From Photorhabdus khanii NC19 (GTDB lineage Bacteria > Pseudomonadota > Gammaproteobacteria > Enterobacterales > Enterobacteriaceae): a stretch of DNA of 64,000 nt. The stretch is from contig NZ_AYSJ01000013.1 of the NCBI RefSeq assembly GCF_000517265.1, positions 78,396 to 142,395 on the forward strand, written 5' to 3'. Below, one piece after another: positions 47,952 through 57,670 of this stretch. Made by a program: the position numbers and the translations under genes. Position 1 is the stretch's first letter. Every line of letters begins with the position of its first letter. The notes under the pieces are model-generated. The model searched no databases. It was not told the DNA's origin and was given only the letters and a program-made list of their open reading frames with translations.

Positions 47952-49502
47952 TTATTGTGTTAAGTTAATCTTCGAACCCTTAATATCTACTGCTGATTTT
48001 CCGGAAGCTGACAGGGATTTCTCGGCTTGGATTTTAATTTCTTGGGCATTAGTGATGAGGTTTTTAGTCGAATTAAGGGCCACTGTGTTTTCTTTATTGT
48101 CGAATATTAATTCCTGCTTGTTATCTCCCTGTTTGATAATTAAGGTTTTCACCGGATTTTTTTCACTGGGTTCTATTGGAGATTTATTTTTAGGATTATG
48201 CATGGAACCTAATATCACCGGAAAACGGGGATCGCACTCAAAGAAACCAACAATCACTTCATCACCCGGTTCTGGATAAAAGCAAAATCCACTTTCATGA
48301 CTGGCATAAGGTTTACCCAGCCGGGCAAAAAGTACACCTTGAGTCAGGTTTAACGCCGGGATTCTGATCGGAATACGGCCCAGTGATTGGCTGTCTTGTT
48401 GGTATTTTTCCACAATACCGATATGCAGCTCTTTAACTTGCGGTACGGGATGTTCCACGTCTGGCTGCATACCTAAGGTTAACCGGGTGCGCCAGCCTTG
48501 TCGTTGATTAATTCTCTGACTGACACCGGTGATAATCACCTGACCATCCATGCCTTGACCAAAGCCGTTTAGTGCAAGGAGATCACCGGGTTGATAGTGG
48601 TCATTGCCTTCAACTTCAACGCTGCCGGAAATGTTATGGCTTCGCAGGTTATCCAGGATGCCTTGAGCAAGATGTTTGGTTTGTTCATTATCCAGCGGGT
48701 AGCTGAGAACCCATTGCCATTCTTGACTGGTTAGGGTTTCGATACTGTCTATTGCCAGTTTGTGACTGCCAAGCCCGCTGTTTTTTGCCTGAGTTCCTTG
48801 GGAAAGCTTTTGTTGGGCAATATCCCAGGCGCGTATATTCACTGTTTTAGGGCTGTGTTGATTATTCCATTGCAGATCCGCTTCAAACAGCACAATGTCC
48901 TGATCGCCGCCACGCGGGTGGATAGTATGTACAGTTGAATGATTCAGGGCCTTAGGTGTTGTCAACGTCACCGATTCATTGCCGGGCAGCAGCCAGGTGT
49001 TAGTGGCAACCAGTCGGCTTTTTAAGAATGCCCAGTCATTGCAGCGAAATTGCACCATTTGTTCATGAGTGGTTTTGAGTTGAGGCGCTTGTTTTATCTT
49101 TGTTTGGATACCGTTTTGATTGAATAGTTTTTTGATAATCGCTTCATCACTCTGTTTATTGAATAGCTGTGAGTGAAAGCTATGGGTTAATTTTTGCAGA
49201 TGATGTTTTACTGTCAGGGTAACGATGCTGTCCTGACCTTTAAGCCCCAGTGTCTGTCGAACGATGACGCCCTTAAACAACACGGCTTTTTGGAGTTGAA
49301 CAATGAGTTCATGGCTTGGACGGCAGTTTGCTAATTCAGCCTGCGTCTTGGTGTCAAAAATATGACCGGCATCACCAGCTATGCCCAGAGTGATGTTGGC
49401 CGAAGGAATGCCATTGATGTGATGGTTTGTTGTCAGACTGATCACAGTAAATTGATTGAGCGTCTTACTACCTATCTTAATGGTTATAGTGGGTATTTTC
49501 AT
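47952..49502 (-). CDS. pvc8: PVC central spike protein Pvc8 (VgrG/gp27-gp5-like)
   Basis: A 516-aa spike protein. The N-terminal gp27-like part (ITIKIGSKTLNQFTVISLTTNHHINGIPSANITLGIAGDAG) leads into a gp5-like OB fold (GIVEKYQQDSQSLGRIPIRIPALN... PEPGDEVIVGFFECDPRFPVILGSMHNPKN), which is the hallmark VgrG motif. The C-terminal beta helix reads NTVALNSTKNLITNAQEIKIQAEKSLSASGKSAVDIKGSKINLTQ. It overlaps pvc7 by four bases. Confidence 0.95.
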   Translation of the reverse strand: MKIPTITIKIGSKTLNQFTVISLTTNHHINGIPSANITLGIAGDAGHIFDTKTQAELANCRPSHELIVQLQKAVLFKGVIVRQTLGLKGQDSIVTLTVKHHLQKLTHSFHSQLFNKQSDEAIIKKLFNQNGIQTKIKQAPQLKTTHEQMVQFRCNDWAFLKSRLVATNTWLLPGNESVTLTTPKALNHSTVHTIHPRGGDQDIVLFEADLQWNNQHSPKTVNIRAWDIAQQKLSQGTQAKNSGLGSHKLAIDSIETLTSQEWQWVLSYPLDNEQTKHLAQGILDNLRSHNISGSVEVEGNDHYQPGDLLALNGFGQGMDGQVIITGVSQRINQRQGWRTRLTLGMQPDVEHPVPQVKELHIGIVEKYQQDSQSLGRIPIRIPALNLTQGVLFARLGKPYASHESGFCFYPEPGDEVIVGFFECDPRFPVILGSMHNPKNKSPIEPSEKNPVKTLIIKQGDNKQELIFDNKENTVALNSTKNLITNAQEIKIQAEKSLSASGKSAVDIKGSKINLTQ

Positions 49503-50182
49503 GCATCCCCCTGAGCTTGCAGTGTTTGTCCGGGGGTAAAGTCATCAAGATTATCCAGTCCGTTTTGCCAGGCCAGAGAGAGATAATCGATGCCACCGGC
49601 CAGAGAAGCACCTGCACCCAATGCTATCAGTGGCAGGGAAAGCATATCGGTTACGCTGACCGTTGTGGTTGGGGGTGATTTTAATTGCCGTTCGGTAGCC
49701 TGAATAACGAAGCTTTCATCCGCGATTAAGGATAAGGTGGCACTGGCCCGCAACGGAGTAGCATCCCGGTCAAACAGAGTGTAACTGACAGTGAGGCCAC
49801 TGGCCCGGCAGGCAAAATATCCTTTGTTTTCCCAGCGCATTTTTCCCCATTTGATTTTAAGGAAGTGGGGCACTTTGGTGCTGGCATCTACTGCACACAG
49901 GGATTTCAGGGTGGCAAGCTGTGTTTCTATAGGTGTGTTATTACCGGGCATGGATGCATCAAACAGCAGAACTAATGACAATCCGGCTGGCTGGGATAAC
50001 ACATAACGGCTGCTTTGGCTGGCACGGTTAACACTTTCATCTTGTTGATAGCGGGTTTGATAATCGAGTTGGATCGTGTCGGGGTTATACATGGCCTGTA
50101 AACTGCCGACGGAAACTTTCCCTTCCCGGTCTTTGAAGGCGGTGAGGGTGAGTCTGGACAGGCCGCGTTCAATTAAGCTCAT
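49499..50182 (-). CDS. pvc7: PVC baseplate hub protein Pvc7 (LysM-containing)
   Basis: A 227-aa protein that links tube and spike. It starts [18 protein letters not shown] and has the family segment [21 protein letters not shown]. Its C terminus shows a LysM-like module ([24 protein letters not shown]). ATG 50182 has the ribosome site AGGAGG; an in-frame GTG at 50200 adds six residues with no better site. It overlaps pvc6 by 14 bases. Confidence 0.9.
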   Translation of the reverse strand: MSLIERGLSRLTLTAFKDREGKVSVGSLQAMYNPDTIQLDYQTRYQQDESVNRASQSSRYVLSQPAGLSLVLLFDASMPGNNTPIETQLATLKSLCAVDASTKVPHFLKIKWGKMRWENKGYFACRASGLTVSYTLFDRDATPLRASATLSLIADESFVIQATERQLKSPPTTTVSVTDMLSLPLIALGAGASLAGGIDYLSLAWQNGLDNLDDFTPGQTLQAQGDA

Positions 50183-50348
50183 AATAGCCTCCTGTTTCAC
50201 GCAATGCGTCTAACACTTCCTGTTTCACCAGATCAATCAGACGGGCGTTATCCAGTTTTTCCTGGGCTAATGTTCGTGGGGATAATGGGTCACTCGCGGA
50301 ATCGGTGACTTTGGCCTGAATAATCAGTTCTTTAATTTCAACGGTCAT
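50169..50348 (-). CDS. pvc6: PVC small baseplate-associated protein Pvc6
   Basis: A 59-aa small acidic-helical protein ([20 protein letters not shown]... [20 protein letters not shown]). Small proteins of this kind (DUF5908-like) are found at this position in PVC operons. Start overlaps the pvc5 stop by four bases, and the stop lies inside pvc7. Its exact role is not known. Confidence 0.85.
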   Translation of the reverse strand: MTVEIKELIIQAKVTDSASDPLSPRTLAQEKLDNARLIDLVKQEVLDALRETGGYYELN

Positions 50349-50803
50349 GCTTTCACTCCTAACCAGCGCATATCCTGGTAACGTAATTCCAGGGAATTCA
50401 CCAAAACGGCATTGCTATTGGCATCAAAGTCGCTGGTGGACCATCGAACCGGTAGCGCATTACTGATTGTCCAGCTTCCCACGGGTAAAGATTGTTCATT
50501 TAGCAGCATGACGACAACATCGGCATAAATCGCTTTTTCGCCGCGCAGGACGCGATCAAACACTAAGGTTAGCGGTGTGATCGTCATGACACCACGCTCC
50601 AGCACCAGGCTGCCATGCTGGATTTTTTCGGCCAGCCAGACATTTCTGGCGTTTTCCCCGCCCTGGCTGTGTTGGGTGGTTTGCAACTCACGGTTCAGAC
50701 CTGATATCCGTTGAAAGGCGATGTCGAGCGGGCTGGGGATATTGTTAAAAAGAAAGCTGGCGATAAAACGGTGTGACACTGACGGGGTGTATAAATTGTG
50801 CAT
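50345..50803 (-). CDS. pvc5: PVC tube protein Pvc5
   Basis: A 152-aa inner-tube-type protein related to phage tail tubes ([34 protein letters not shown], ... [10 protein letters not shown]). It is thought to be a tube initiator or a second tube component next to the hub. It lies 18 bases after pvc4 and overlaps pvc6. Confidence 0.9.
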   Translation of the reverse strand: MHNLYTPSVSHRFIASFLFNNIPSPLDIAFQRISGLNRELQTTQHSQGGENARNVWLAEKIQHGSLVLERGVMTITPLTLVFDRVLRGEKAIYADVVVMLLNEQSLPVGSWTISNALPVRWSTSDFDANSNAVLVNSLELRYQDMRWLGVKA

Positions 50804-50821
50804 GTTTTGCCCCTGTTTAAT

Positions 50822-51994
50822 TTAATGGGTGGTTCCGGTACGGGTATCAAATGTCAGATTCAGCTCAATAAATTCCGCCGGAATTAATAGGGCTAGTTTG
50901 ATTTTCATGATCATTTTCCCGGCCAGTATATCCGCTTCACTCATTGATTCGTTCACACCCAGTAGTAACTCAAATGCCTGATCTTCCTGGGTGCCGCGCA
51001 ATCCGCCTTTTAACCATAACTGACGCAGCCAGTTGTAGGCCTGACCTTTAAACTTCATCCAGGTGATCGCGTTATTAGGTTCAAAGACAAAGGCACGGCC
51101 CAGTTGAGTCATATGGGTTTCGATATAGGAAACCAGACGGCGGATTTGGATATAGCGCCAGGGAGAATCGGGTATGTTGTCCAGAGTGCGGCATCCCCAG
51201 ATTTTAATGCCTTTGCCGGGGAAGCTGCGAACCAGATTCAGTGAGGTACTGTCCCGATTAAAGAGGCCGTCGGCTTCAATATAAGAGCGTACCGGGCTGA
51301 TCACCTTGGCTAAAGCTACATTGGCGGGCGCGGTCCATATTCCTTTCTGGCTGTCGTTACACTGGATGACGGCGGCGACCGCAGCGGTAGGCGAAAGTAC
51401 GATATGTTTATCTTTCTCCTGATAAGTGCTTATCAGCCTTGGCCAGTATACGGCACCCCACTGTCGATCACTTGAGGAAAAATTAGCTAGGCAATTAGCT
51501 GCTAGTGTTGGATCGTCCGGGGCATCCAATAATCCCATGATGCCGCGCCGACTTTTGCAAAGATTGAGCACTGATTGCCAGGCTTCTAGCCATCGGGCAC
51601 TGGTATCATCCATCTGATTAAATTGGACAATATCAGGCACAACAATCAATGTGATTTCGTTCTCTGCTGAAATGGCTTGTTTAACCCAATCCTGTTGCAG
51701 TGCGGTGATTAATGACTGGAAATTGTTTAGCTGTTCATTAAGACCTAGTGACAATACATAAGCTTGCTGGCCGCCGTTGTCAAAAAAGTGGCGGACTGAA
51801 TAGTACATTAATCCTGACTCACCAAATGGTTGGATAAAATCGACCAGGTTGTTTATTTTGACTGCTGTTTTATTGTCTGAACTTTTATCGGTGTAACCAA
51901 TAAAAACGGGTACACCGATAAATTTATTATTTGGCTTCAAGGATATCGAGTGTTCCGTTATTGTGACGCCAGGCTGTTTTGTCTCTGTTGTCAT
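50822..51994 (-). CDS. pvc4: PVC sheath protein Pvc4
   Basis: A 390-aa member of the contractile sheath family, more divergent than Pvc2 and Pvc3 (PGVTITEHSISLKPNNKFIGVPVFIGYT...). The C-terminal core AGKMIMKIKLALLIPAEFIELNLTF is the family signature and builds the sheath mesh. It is proposed to act near the baseplate end of the sheath. Confidence 0.92.
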   Translation of the reverse strand: MTTETKQPGVTITEHSISLKPNNKFIGVPVFIGYTDKSSDNKTAVKINNLVDFIQPFGESGLMYYSVRHFFDNGGQQAYVLSLGLNEQLNNFQSLITALQQDWVKQAISAENEITLIVVPDIVQFNQMDDTSARWLEAWQSVLNLCKSRRGIMGLLDAPDDPTLAANCLANFSSSDRQWGAVYWPRLISTYQEKDKHIVLSPTAAVAAVIQCNDSQKGIWTAPANVALAKVISPVRSYIEADGLFNRDSTSLNLVRSFPGKGIKIWGCRTLDNIPDSPWRYIQIRRLVSYIETHMTQLGRAFVFEPNNAITWMKFKGQAYNWLRQLWLKGGLRGTQEDQAFELLLGVNESMSEADILAGKMIMKIKLALLIPAEFIELNLTFDTRTGTTH

Positions 51995-52048
51995 TATAAT
52001 CTCCTCAATGACTGAATGGACGCGGTGTTAAACCGCGCCTCAGTACGA

Positions 52049-53374
52049 TTACTGTGCTACGTTTTGTGAAAATTGAAGGATAATAAATTCAGCCGGACGC
52101 ACGGCGGCCATACCGACTTTGACAATCATTTTGCCTTGTTGAATGTCAGTGTCGGACATGGTGACACCTTTACCAATCTGGACAAAATAGGCTTCTTGCG
52201 GTTTATTTCCCGCTAGCGCCCCTTGTTGCCAAAGTTGATAGAGGTAGTTGTCAATGGCTGCTTGTACCCGTTTCCAGGTTGGCTGGCTATTAGGTTCAAA
52301 GACAGCAAATTGCATTGCCTTTTTGATATCCCGTTCTGCCGCATTAAATAAGCGTCGAACCGGGATATAGCACCAATTGTCCGTTTCATCTAATGTGCGG
52401 GCTCCCCAAATTAGTGTTCCTTTGCCGGTAAAGGCACGGATGACATTAATACCCGCTTTATTCATGGTACCTTGATCGGTATCTGTGATCGCCACAGATG
52501 GTTTAGCATTATTCAATGCCAGGTTAGCGGGAGCTTTCCAGACACCACGATTGGCATCGGTTGCGGCATAGGCACCCGCGACTGCGGCACTTGGGGGTAA
52601 GGTAATGGGGGTTGTTGGTACGTTAGTGCTCCATGCATTATCGACGGCTTTCTTAGCTTTAGCATATTCCTCTGGTGAAGCATCTTTCAGTACTGCCAGA
52701 TTAGCCTTATCATCATAACCACTCAGGGCAATATCAGCATCCGTTGGTCGGCTATAAGTAAAAGAAGTCACTAAATCAGGGTAATAAACGGCGGTTTTAT
52801 CTAACTGGGTACCTAGTTTTTCTGTCCCGTCTTTACGATCAGCAATCAGGAAGTAACCCACTTTGTCCTTCAATAGTGGGTTTACCGCACTATAGACCTC
52901 TTGTTTTGTGCAGTTTACTAACGTGTCATCCGTTTCAGGACAAACCAGTAAGGTGATCTCCTGTTGTTTTTCAATCAGGTTCGGCAGAGTTGCTAATTCT
53001 GTTGTTACAGCACTTTGGTCAGTTTCTATCAACGGCAACAGATAACATATACCGCCACCATTATTAAAATAGTGCTGTATGGCAAAGGCACTGGGAGAAG
53101 TAGCTGTGACAGTGGCGGCATAGGTATAGGTTTTTGTGTCACTATCCTCAGCTGTAGCCTTTACTGATACTCCGGGTGATAATAAAAACTGCGAAGTAAA
53201 ATCCAACCAATTGGCGATTCTAATACAGCTCCCTTTTACTGGTTGGCTCCCGTCTTTTTTGAAAAACTTACCAATAAAAACGGGAATTGCTGTGGGGCTG
53301 GAGTTAATCGATAGTGATAGTGAGGCGTCTTCTTCAATATAAACGCCCGGTGTGGTATAGGTTGCAGAAGCCAT
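52049..53374 (-). CDS. pvc3: PVC sheath protein Pvc3
   Basis: A 441-aa sheath protein with PGVYIEEDASLSLSINSSPTAIPVFIG at the start and the C-terminal PAEFIILQFSQNVAQ. It is paralogous to Pvc2 with an extra inserted region (about residues 75-110 and 200-230). ATG 53374 has the ribosome site AAGGAAAACC; an upstream in-frame start at 53419 lacks one and adds residues unlike the family. Confidence 0.94.
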   Translation of the reverse strand: MASATYTTPGVYIEEDASLSLSINSSPTAIPVFIGKFFKKDGSQPVKGSCIRIANWLDFTSQFLLSPGVSVKATAEDSDTKTYTYAATVTATSPSAFAIQHYFNNGGGICYLLPLIETDQSAVTTELATLPNLIEKQQEITLLVCPETDDTLVNCTKQEVYSAVNPLLKDKVGYFLIADRKDGTEKLGTQLDKTAVYYPDLVTSFTYSRPTDADIALSGYDDKANLAVLKDASPEEYAKAKKAVDNAWSTNVPTTPITLPPSAAVAGAYAATDANRGVWKAPANLALNNAKPSVAITDTDQGTMNKAGINVIRAFTGKGTLIWGARTLDETDNWCYIPVRRLFNAAERDIKKAMQFAVFEPNSQPTWKRVQAAIDNYLYQLWQQGALAGNKPQEAYFVQIGKGVTMSDTDIQQGKMIVKVGMAAVRPAEFIILQFSQNVAQ

Positions 53375-53431
53375 AAGGTTTTCCTTAAATAAGGTAAATA
53401 GGCGGTGATCCTGAATCAATTACCGGCTCTA

Positions 53432-54508
53432 TTAAGACTGGGCAACGTTCTGGGTAAATTGCAGAATAATGAATTCAGCAGGCCGAACCGCCGCCATACC
53501 GACTTTGACAATCATTCTTCCCTGTTTTATATCGTCTTCGGTCATGGTGGTGCCTTTACCGATTTGCACAAAGTAAGCCTGTTCAGCTTTGTTGCCTGCC
53601 AGTCCGCCTTGTTGCCAGAGGGCATAGAGATAGTTATCGATAGCCCGGTGTACGGCTTTCCAGGTTGGTTGGCTGTTGGGTTCAAATACCGCGAAACTCA
53701 TGGCATTTTTGATATCCCGCTCCGCGCTGTTAAACAGGCGGCGAACTGGGATGTAACGCCAGTTATCGCTATCTTCAAGTGTTCTGGCTCCCCAGACGGT
53801 AGCACCGGTATTTGGAAATTCACGGATCATATTGATGGCTTTAGCGGTATTATAGGTACCTTGCAAATCATCTGTGACTTTAAACTTCGGTTTCACTCCG
53901 CCTTGTAATACAACATTTGCAGGTGCTTTCCAAACACCTCGGCTGTTATCGACACTGGCATAAATACCGGCCATCACGGCGCTAGGTGGAATATCAACGT
54001 TGGCTTTACTTGTCCCCCATTCGGCAGTTAGCCAAGGATAATAAACGGCGGCAAAAGAGTTTTGGTCATAATCATTTCGAGATGTGCCATCAGAATTTAA
54101 CTCTCCGGTTGGACCATCAAGAATGGCAAATAATCCTTTTCCTGATTGGCAAAGTGTACTTACCGCAGTCTTGATATCTTCTCCAGCCGCAACCAGTAAT
54201 GTGACATCGTCAAGTTTTGGAACTTGATCTGCTAAATTGTCGGTTTTGACGAGGTAGCCATATCCGCCGCCGTTAATAAAATAGGCACGTAACGAGATAT
54301 CAAGTATGTTGGTGGGAGTAAACGGCCCGTTTTTTATTTTTAAATACTCCAGCCAGCTATTAATACGAATATGGGTATTAGTTGATATTAATGAATTTTC
54401 ATTTTTGACAGCAAAAACAGGCACTGCCGTTGCACTGGAGCGAACAGAAAGTGACAGTGAGGCGTCTTCTTCAATATAAACGCCGGGATAGGTTGTCGTT
54501 GTTGGCAT
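53432..54508 (-). CDS. pvc2: PVC sheath protein Pvc2
   Basis: A 358-aa major sheath protein. Family sequences are PGVYIEEDASLSLSVRSSATAVPVFAV, GVWKAPANVVLQGG, WGARTLEDSDNWRYIPVRRLFNSAERDIKNAMSFAVFEPN and the C-terminal GMAAVRPAEFIILQFTQNVAQS. It lies 41 bases from pvc1 and shares long identical stretches with pvc3, evidence of duplication. Confidence 0.95.
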   Translation of the reverse strand: MPTTTTYPGVYIEEDASLSLSVRSSATAVPVFAVKNENSLISTNTHIRINSWLEYLKIKNGPFTPTNILDISLRAYFINGGGYGYLVKTDNLADQVPKLDDVTLLVAAGEDIKTAVSTLCQSGKGLFAILDGPTGELNSDGTSRNDYDQNSFAAVYYPWLTAEWGTSKANVDIPPSAVMAGIYASVDNSRGVWKAPANVVLQGGVKPKFKVTDDLQGTYNTAKAINMIREFPNTGATVWGARTLEDSDNWRYIPVRRLFNSAERDIKNAMSFAVFEPNSQPTWKAVHRAIDNYLYALWQQGGLAGNKAEQAYFVQIGKGTTMTEDDIKQGRMIVKVGMAAVRPAEFIILQFTQNVAQS

Positions 54509-54549
54509 ATATTGCCTCCAATTATTGGGCGGTATTTTTCGTAAATGTT

Positions 54550-54999
54550 TTAAGCTGCCTGAATGGTTACCCGATCCGCAGTAAGTTTTATTTCTTGAAC
54601 TGCAATATCATTGCTGGTGGCATCAAAAGAAGGGGAGGTTAATGAAGTTGGGAACGCATTTGCTACGCTCCAGGTCATTAAAATTTCTGTCCCGGCTTCA
54701 TTGGTCAGATTAATTGCAACGTCTTTTTTCTCAACCTGATTAAGCTGAATGGAATTAAGCCAGTTAAAAAGTTTAGTATCCCCAGGGAATACCCCTTTAC
54801 GTAGCGTAATATTGATTAACTGACGTTGGCCCGGCATTTTATAGTAATTACCGGTACCATCTTTATATTCTATTACATCATACGTAATATCGAGCCCAGA
54901 AACGCTGTTGAAAGGGATTTGTTCATCACCAACGGAGACAACAAATCGATAAGTAGGAATAGGATAGTCAACAGCGATTTGATCTGTAGTTGTGGCCAT
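54550..54999 (-). CDS. pvc1: PVC inner tube protein Pvc1
   Basis: The 149-aa hollow-tube subunit (YPIPTYRFVVSVGDEQIPFNSVSGLDITYDVIEYKDGTGNYYKMPGQRQ...), the first gene of the operon. Strong similarity to the Afp1/Pvc1 family. A ribosome site (AAAGGAAATAAT) precedes the ATG. Pvc1 is needed in many copies, so a strong start is expected. Confidence 0.95.
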   Translation of the reverse strand: MATTTDQIAVDYPIPTYRFVVSVGDEQIPFNSVSGLDITYDVIEYKDGTGNYYKMPGQRQLINITLRKGVFPGDTKLFNWLNSIQLNQVEKKDVAINLTNEAGTEILMTWSVANAFPTSLTSPSFDATSNDIAVQEIKLTADRVTIQAA

Positions 55000-55640
55000 A
55001 ATTATTTCCTTTATTTTTCATTTATATTGCGAGTTAAAAGAGATTATTATTTTGTTTTTATTAGCACTGAGCTATAGACAATAGCTACCGCACTAACCTG
55101 ATTTACCTTGGTTACTCTTTATATAGAAATGCTACTCGGTGAATCTGAGATCACATTGATGATCACGTTGGATTATAGTGAACCCAAGTTAATTTCAAAT
55201 ACTAATTATTAATATTTAAAATTATCAATTAATCAAATTATCACTATATAAATTATTTTGTAATCACATGGTTATATTTTTCTATAAAAGGATGAATAAA
55301 TAGTGTGTTATAAATTTTGATATATAAATGATGGTGAGTTTTGGCAAAGCGATTTGTTAACAGAGGGTTACGTATACTTATTTTCTTAAGTTTAATATGT
55401 CAGGTTATTAGGTTTTAATAACGAACAATGGAGATTAATGTTGCTGTTTTATAGTTTTCCTATAATAACAAATATTTTTTGTGGGGATTCTAATAGAGAT
55501 AACTTGGATTTGTTTCCTTTACTTATTTCCATATTACTATCTATTATTACCAGGCTATGATTCATATCGTTTGGTTTTTATGGATAAAGTTACTTCTGGT
55601 TTTAATAACCTAATTAATCTGTCTAAAGGAATATTATCTT
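55000..55640. promoter_or_regulatory. PVC operon leader and sulfatase upstream region
   Basis: An AT-rich 640-base gap between the divergent pvc1 and sulfatase genes. It contains the PVC promoter/leader block at 55086-55208. The sulfatase side has the ribosome site AAAGGAATATT before ATG 55641. Confidence 0.6.
55086..55208 (-). promoter_or_regulatory. PVC promoter/leader block with ops-like element
   Basis: On the minus strand the block runs from TAATTAGTATTTGAAATTAA (right end) through a TATATAAAG -10 candidate to AGTAACCAAGGTAAATCAG and ends in TGCGGTAGC 87 bases before pvc1. GCGGTAG is the core of the ops/JUMPstart element recognised by RfaH-type elongation factors in long operons. The same block is found before the 1665-aa toxin gene, though there the last bases read GCGGTAAT. 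Confidence 0.6.
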
Positions 55641-57638
55641 ATGAATTACAAATGCTTATTAACTATTTCAACCGCAGTATCGTTTGCCACTTTTAGTTTT
55701 TCATCATTTAGTCACGATAAACTTTCTCTTCCTGCTACTGAAATCACTAAAAAAGTTAATGCTGAGATGGCATCAACATTACCATTCAATGATAAATCTG
55801 ATTTTGATGATGCTAAACGAGGTCTTATTGCCAGACCTGATTCTCTGATTATTCGTGATGATAAAGGTAACGTAATATTAGATCTTGATAGTTATCGTAA
55901 ATTTATTACCGATAAAACACCGGCTCCAGATACCGTTAACCCCAGCTTGTGGCGTAATGCACAACTTAATGTGGAATATGGGCTCTATAAAGTGAGCGAT
56001 CGTATTTATCAAGTGCGTGGTTATGATATAGCTAATGTGACCTTTATTGCAGGAGATACCGGGTGGATTGTTTTAGATCCGGCTACATCCACTGAAACAG
56101 CAAAAGCAGCCTATGATCTGGTCAGTAAACACTTGGGTAAGAAGCCGGTGGTGAGTGTGATTTACAGCCATTCTCACGTTGATCACTACGGTGGTGTACG
56201 CGGTATTGTCAACGAGGAGGATGTTAAAGCAGGAAAAGTGCAAGTTATTGCGCCAGAAGGTTTTATGGAACAGGCTGCTAGTGAAAAGGTGATTGCCGGT
56301 AATGCCATGAGTCGTCGGGCTATTTATATGTTTGGTTCTTTGTTGCCACGGGCTCCACAGGGGCATGTAGGGACAGGTTTGAGTGCGGAAGTTGCGACTG
56401 GAACGGTAACGTTGATCCCACCAACACGTACTATCAAGCTGACGGGTGAAAAAGTAACGATTGATGGTGTGGAGATGGTATTTCAGGTGACGCCTGGTAC
56501 GGAAGCTCCCGCAGAGATGAATACTTGGTTTCCACAATGGAAAGCGATGTGGATGGCGGAAAATACCACGAATACCATGCATAATATTTTGTCGTTGCGA
56601 GGTGTTCAGGTACGTAATGCTTTAGCCTGGTCGAAATATATTGATCAAGTTATTGAGTTATATGGGGATCAAGTCGAGGTAAAATTCCAGAGCCACCAAT
56701 GGCCGATGTGGGGTAAAGAGCGTGTGGTGGATTATTTTAAAAAACAACGCGATTTATACAAATATATTCATGACCAAACAGTGAATCTGATGAATAAAGG
56801 CTACACGGGTGAAGAAATTTCCGAGATGCTCAGATTGCCACCAGAGCTTGCACGTTATTTTCCGAACCGTGGCTATCATGGATCACTGAGCCATAATGTG
56901 CGGGCGGTTTATCAGTTCTATATGGGTTGGTACAGTGGAAATCCTTCTGATTTGAATAACTTGCCTCCGAAACCTTCTGCGATTAAATATGTGGAATATA
57001 TGGGCGGTGAAGCGGCGTTGATAAAACGGGCGCAGGCTGATTTTGATAAGGGCGAATACCGTTGGGTGGCTCAAGTGCTCAAACATGTTGTTTTTGCTAA
57101 TCCCGATAGTGTGGTGGGAAAAACCTTACTGGCTAAAGCTTATGAGCAGTTGGGTTATCAATCCGAATCAAACTCCTGGCGTTCGATCTATTTGCAGGGC
57201 GCATCGGAACTGCGTCACGGTGTACCAAAATCTGGCGGCCTGAATGCTGGTAGCCCGGATACTATTCGTGCCATATCACCTGAAATGTTATTCGATTACC
57301 TGGCAGTGCGGTTGAATGGGCCTAAAGCTGCCGGTAAGAAATTGGTGATGAACATTAATCTCACCGATCTCAATAAGCGTTATACACTGACCGTGGAAAA
57401 TGGGGTGCTGAATTATACGGATAAACAAGTGACACGGGCTGATGTCACATTAACGTTAGCCAAGACTGTTCTGGATAAAATTCACTTGAGCAAAGAAGAG
57501 TTTGACGATCAGGTACAAAAACGGAATGTGAAAATTAAGGGCGATCGCACTAAGTTTAATGAATTTATTGGGATGCTGGATAACTTTCCATTCTGGTTCA
57601 ATATTGTGACGCCTCGAGCAGAGCAGAATATGATGTAA
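55641..57638 (+). CDS. Secreted alkyl sulfatase (SdsA1/YjcS type, metallo-beta-lactamase fold)
   Basis: A 665-aa class III alkyl sulfatase that cleaves alkyl sulfate esters such as SDS. The signal peptide MNYKCLLTISTAVSFATFSF ends near residue 24 (FSHDK). The zinc site motif HSHVDHYGG (two-zinc metallo-beta-lactamase type) is present, as are the conserved NTMHNILSLRG and AQADFDKGEYRWVAQVL dimerisation region. It ends with an SCP2-like C-terminal domain (KLVMNINLTDLNKRYTLTVENGVL). It lies divergent to the PVC. A terminator follows. Confidence 0.95.
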   Translation: MNYKCLLTISTAVSFATFSFSSFSHDKLSLPATEITKKVNAEMASTLPFNDKSDFDDAKRGLIARPDSLIIRDDKGNVILDLDSYRKFITDKTPAPDTVNPSLWRNAQLNVEYGLYKVSDRIYQVRGYDIANVTFIAGDTGWIVLDPATSTETAKAAYDLVSKHLGKKPVVSVIYSHSHVDHYGGVRGIVNEEDVKAGKVQVIAPEGFMEQAASEKVIAGNAMSRRAIYMFGSLLPRAPQGHVGTGLSAEVATGTVTLIPPTRTIKLTGEKVTIDGVEMVFQVTPGTEAPAEMNTWFPQWKAMWMAENTTNTMHNILSLRGVQVRNALAWSKYIDQVIELYGDQVEVKFQSHQWPMWGKERVVDYFKKQRDLYKYIHDQTVNLMNKGYTGEEISEMLRLPPELARYFPNRGYHGSLSHNVRAVYQFYMGWYSGNPSDLNNLPPKPSAIKYVEYMGGEAALIKRAQADFDKGEYRWVAQVLKHVVFANPDSVVGKTLLAKAYEQLGYQSESNSWRSIYLQGASELRHGVPKSGGLNAGSPDTIRAISPEMLFDYLAVRLNGPKAAGKKLVMNINLTDLNKRYTLTVENGVLNYTDKQVTRADVTLTLAKTVLDKIHLSKEEFDDQVQKRNVKIKGDRTKFNEFIGMLDNFPFWFNIVTPRAEQNMM

Positions 57639-57670
57639 TTCCTGACATCTGGTTGCTGATTTTTAAATAC

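Noticed and set aside
56073..56582. 169-codon minus-strand frame inside the alkyl sulfatase gene
   Set aside because: Antisense to a strong, recognised gene; composition (His/Arg/Thr-rich) is typical of a shadow frame.
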